From: an uncultured Halieaceae bacterium
GTDB taxonomy: Bacteria > Pseudomonadota > Gammaproteobacteria > Pseudomonadales > Halieaceae
Assembly (NCBI GenBank): GCA_938074045.1
Contig: CALJGI010000006.1
Location: forward strand, 186,001 to 250,000
Direction of reading: 5' to 3'
Length of the DNA: 64,000 bases
The notes beneath the pieces are model-generated. The model was not told the origin of the DNA and did not search any database. It saw nothing but the letters and a program-made list of their open reading frames with translations. Numbering within the stretch: position 1 is the stretch's first letter; each line of letters opens with the position of its first letter. Below are positions 62,802 through 64,000 of the stretch, in pieces. The position numbers and the translations under genes are program-made.

Positions 62802-64000
62802 TCAGTTCAGTTTTTCAAGGGTGTATAAGACTACGGCATAGGACGACATTGTCCCATGCAGTACAAATTCATCTGCATCGATCGTTGTAACATCATCTAT
62901 GCAAACGGCGGGTTCAGCCGCGGCATGTAATACCTCCAATTGATCAGTGGAGGGATATTGTGGAGACCCCAATCGTTGCCACGCCCGATACGCATTGCCA
63001 GCAACGGCGTCAGTGCGCTTCCCGGTTATGCGGTAGCGACCCTTGACGCCCGCCAGATGCAGCTGTCTTTGAACCGACTCCGTTGTATGGGTGTAATCGC
63101 CTCCATTGAAATCAGTTGCAGTTGGGTCATGGAACTGCCATATCAAGATCTTGAAATTATCGCCGTCTCGTGTGACCCGGATGTTGTCATAGGCTGTGGG
63201 AACCTCTTCGTCGTAGAGCTGATTCAGCCACGTAAAGGCGTGATACACCGGCTTTTTAACGCCATGGATATTCAATAGGCCGTATTTGCCCGAAAACGGG
63301 TACAACCCCGGTCCCGATTCCTCGAAAATATCTGAGATACACCAGTAGGAGTAGACGTCCACGAGACCATCCAGATCCGTCAGCGTCTGCAGTACGAAGG
63401 CAGGATTAAATTCAGAGTCTTTGCCAAATCGGTCCTCGTGGCAGGGTGAGACATTCCACTCGGTGTAGTGAACCTCCGCAGCGGCATAGGGTGAAGCTCT
63501 AACGATATCCACCGTGCGCTGTACATCATCTCGCATCGCCTGTTGTCCGCGGTAGGAGATGTCGTAGATGTCACTGCCCAGTTCCAGAGAGGCGTCGGCA
63601 CAATAGTGATGTGTGGAAACAAAATCCAGGGGCAGTTTGTGCGCGTGACAGTAGTCCAGTGTATCCTGAATCCACTGGTTTTTTGATGTCGAGGGGCCGC
63701 CGACACGCAGTTGTTCATCTATGCTCTTGATTGCCAGAGCCGTGTGCCGATACAGCTCCAGGTAGTCCTCCTTGTTGCCGGACCAGAATACATCGGTTAG
63801 ATCGGGTTCGTTCCAAACTTCGAAGTACCATTGCCGGATTTCATCCAGCCCGTAGCGTTCAATCAGATGATTTACAAATGCATCGATCATATCTATCCAG
63901 CGCGCCATATCGGCGGGTGGGCTGATGTTTGCCTGGTAGCGAAAAATTGTTTTGGATAAGTCAGAGGCGAGCGCTTCTGGCATAAAGCTCAGTTCGACAT
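62802..64000 (-). CDS. Glycoside hydrolase family 39 protein, N-terminus cut by window edge
   Basis: At least 398 residues are in the window; the reading frame continues past 64000 (upstream codons VELSF precede the first ATG), so the true start lies outside. The family 39 TIM-barrel is clear: YFEVWNEPDLTDVFW carries the acid/base Glu, and AAEVHYTEWNVSP the nucleophile Glu. VSTHHYCAD and VDVYSYWCISDIFEE also match. Members are beta-xylosidases or related beta-glycosidases. It precedes the GPH symporter gene by 14 bases on the same strand. Confidence 0.9.
   Translation of the reverse strand, partial: VELSFMPEALASDLSKTIFRYQANISPPADMARWIDMIDAFVNHLIERYGLDEIRQWYFEVWNEPDLTDVFWSGNKEDYLELYRHTALAIKSIDEQLRVGGPSTSKNQWIQDTLDYCHAHKLPLDFVSTHHYCADASLELGSDIYDISYRGQQAMRDDVQRTVDIVRASPYAAAEVHYTEWNVSPCHEDRFGKDSEFNPAFVLQTLTDLDGLVDVYSYWCISDIFEESGPGLYPFSGKYGLLNIHGVKKPVYHAFTWLNQLYDEEVPTAYDNIRVTRDGDNFKILIWQFHDPTATDFNGGDYTHTTESVQRQLHLAGVKGRYRITGKRTDAVAGNAYRAWQRLGSPQYPSTDQLEVLHAAAEPAVCIDDVTTIDADEFVLHGTMSSYAVVLYTLEKLN

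Noticed and set aside
1..64000. tRNA, rRNA, CRISPR array, prophage or insertion sequence
   Set aside because: I saw no cloverleaf, no regularly spaced repeats, no transposase or phage proteins. Structural RNAs without repeats could still be missed by eye.

Overview
The window looks like an ordinary chromosomal stretch of an aerobic, heterotrophic gammaproteobacterium, probably a marine lineage of the Cellvibrionales type (inference from gene content, not from a marker gene). It is densely coded with few gaps. It carries dbpA, a TonB-dependent receptor, and many lipid, alcohol and xenobiotic type oxidoreductases: short-chain dehydrogenases, luciferase-like monooxygenases, a P450, an acyl-CoA dehydrogenase and a GMC oxidoreductase. 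I see no rRNA, tRNA, CRISPR array, prophage or insertion sequence, and no gap longer than 300 bases without a gene or pseudogene.

Layout. 1-3.0 kb: a truncated hypothetical gene and an M19 dipeptidase-like gene, then a wrecked GGDEF-EAL signalling pseudogene. 3.3-16.6 kb: a small membrane protein, two SDRs, an alpha/beta-hydrolase lipoprotein, a large secreted zinc metalloprotease, a DUF3604 protein, and an ABC ATPase paired with a permease fused to an M1 aminopeptidase. 16.7-27 kb: an iron alcohol dehydrogenase, a luciferase-like monooxygenase, a two-cysteine-site CMD/AhpD-like gene with an in-frame TGA, a complete five-gene peptide-type ABC importer, and a CocE/NonD hydrolase. 27-37 kb: sterol desaturase, HD-domain protein, molybdopterin oxidoreductase, BCCT carrier, DUF1295 protein, NUDIX, SnoaL-like protein, a second luciferase-like monooxygenase and a P450. 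37-43.3 kb: a LysR regulator divergent from a five-gene catabolic operon (two CoA-transferase subunits, thiolase, TIM-barrel isomerase, D-aminoacylase-type amidohydrolase). 43.3-52.3 kb: flippase-like membrane protein, Ddn-type F420 protein, secreted methyltransferase, DUF2235 hydrolase, the RIO kinase-dbpA-DUF2927 operon, and a methyltransferase/NTF2-like/dienelactone hydrolase run. 52.5-60.4 kb: TonB receptor, acyl-CoA dehydrogenase, APH-like kinase, SDR, and a GMC dehydrogenase with its small subunit. 60.4-64 kb: epimerase, GPH sugar symporter, and a GH39 glycosidase cut by the window edge.

Most notable. The gene at 18922-19470 (minus) is interrupted only by one TGA, exactly where the second cysteine of the CxxC redox motif of AhpD/CMD proteins belongs. 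A perfect 8-bp hairpin with a GGC loop lies 20 nt downstream. This fits a bacterial selenocysteine insertion (SECIS) element, so the gene probably encodes a 182-residue CxxU selenoprotein rather than two broken pieces. By contrast, the GGDEF-EAL gene at 1430-3020 has several independent lesions, including an 8-bp tandem duplication and an amber codon, and is a true pseudogene. A methyltransferase near 51 kb appears to lack a normal start codon and may start at ATT. Three F420-type enzyme families in one window raise the question of whether this organism makes F420.
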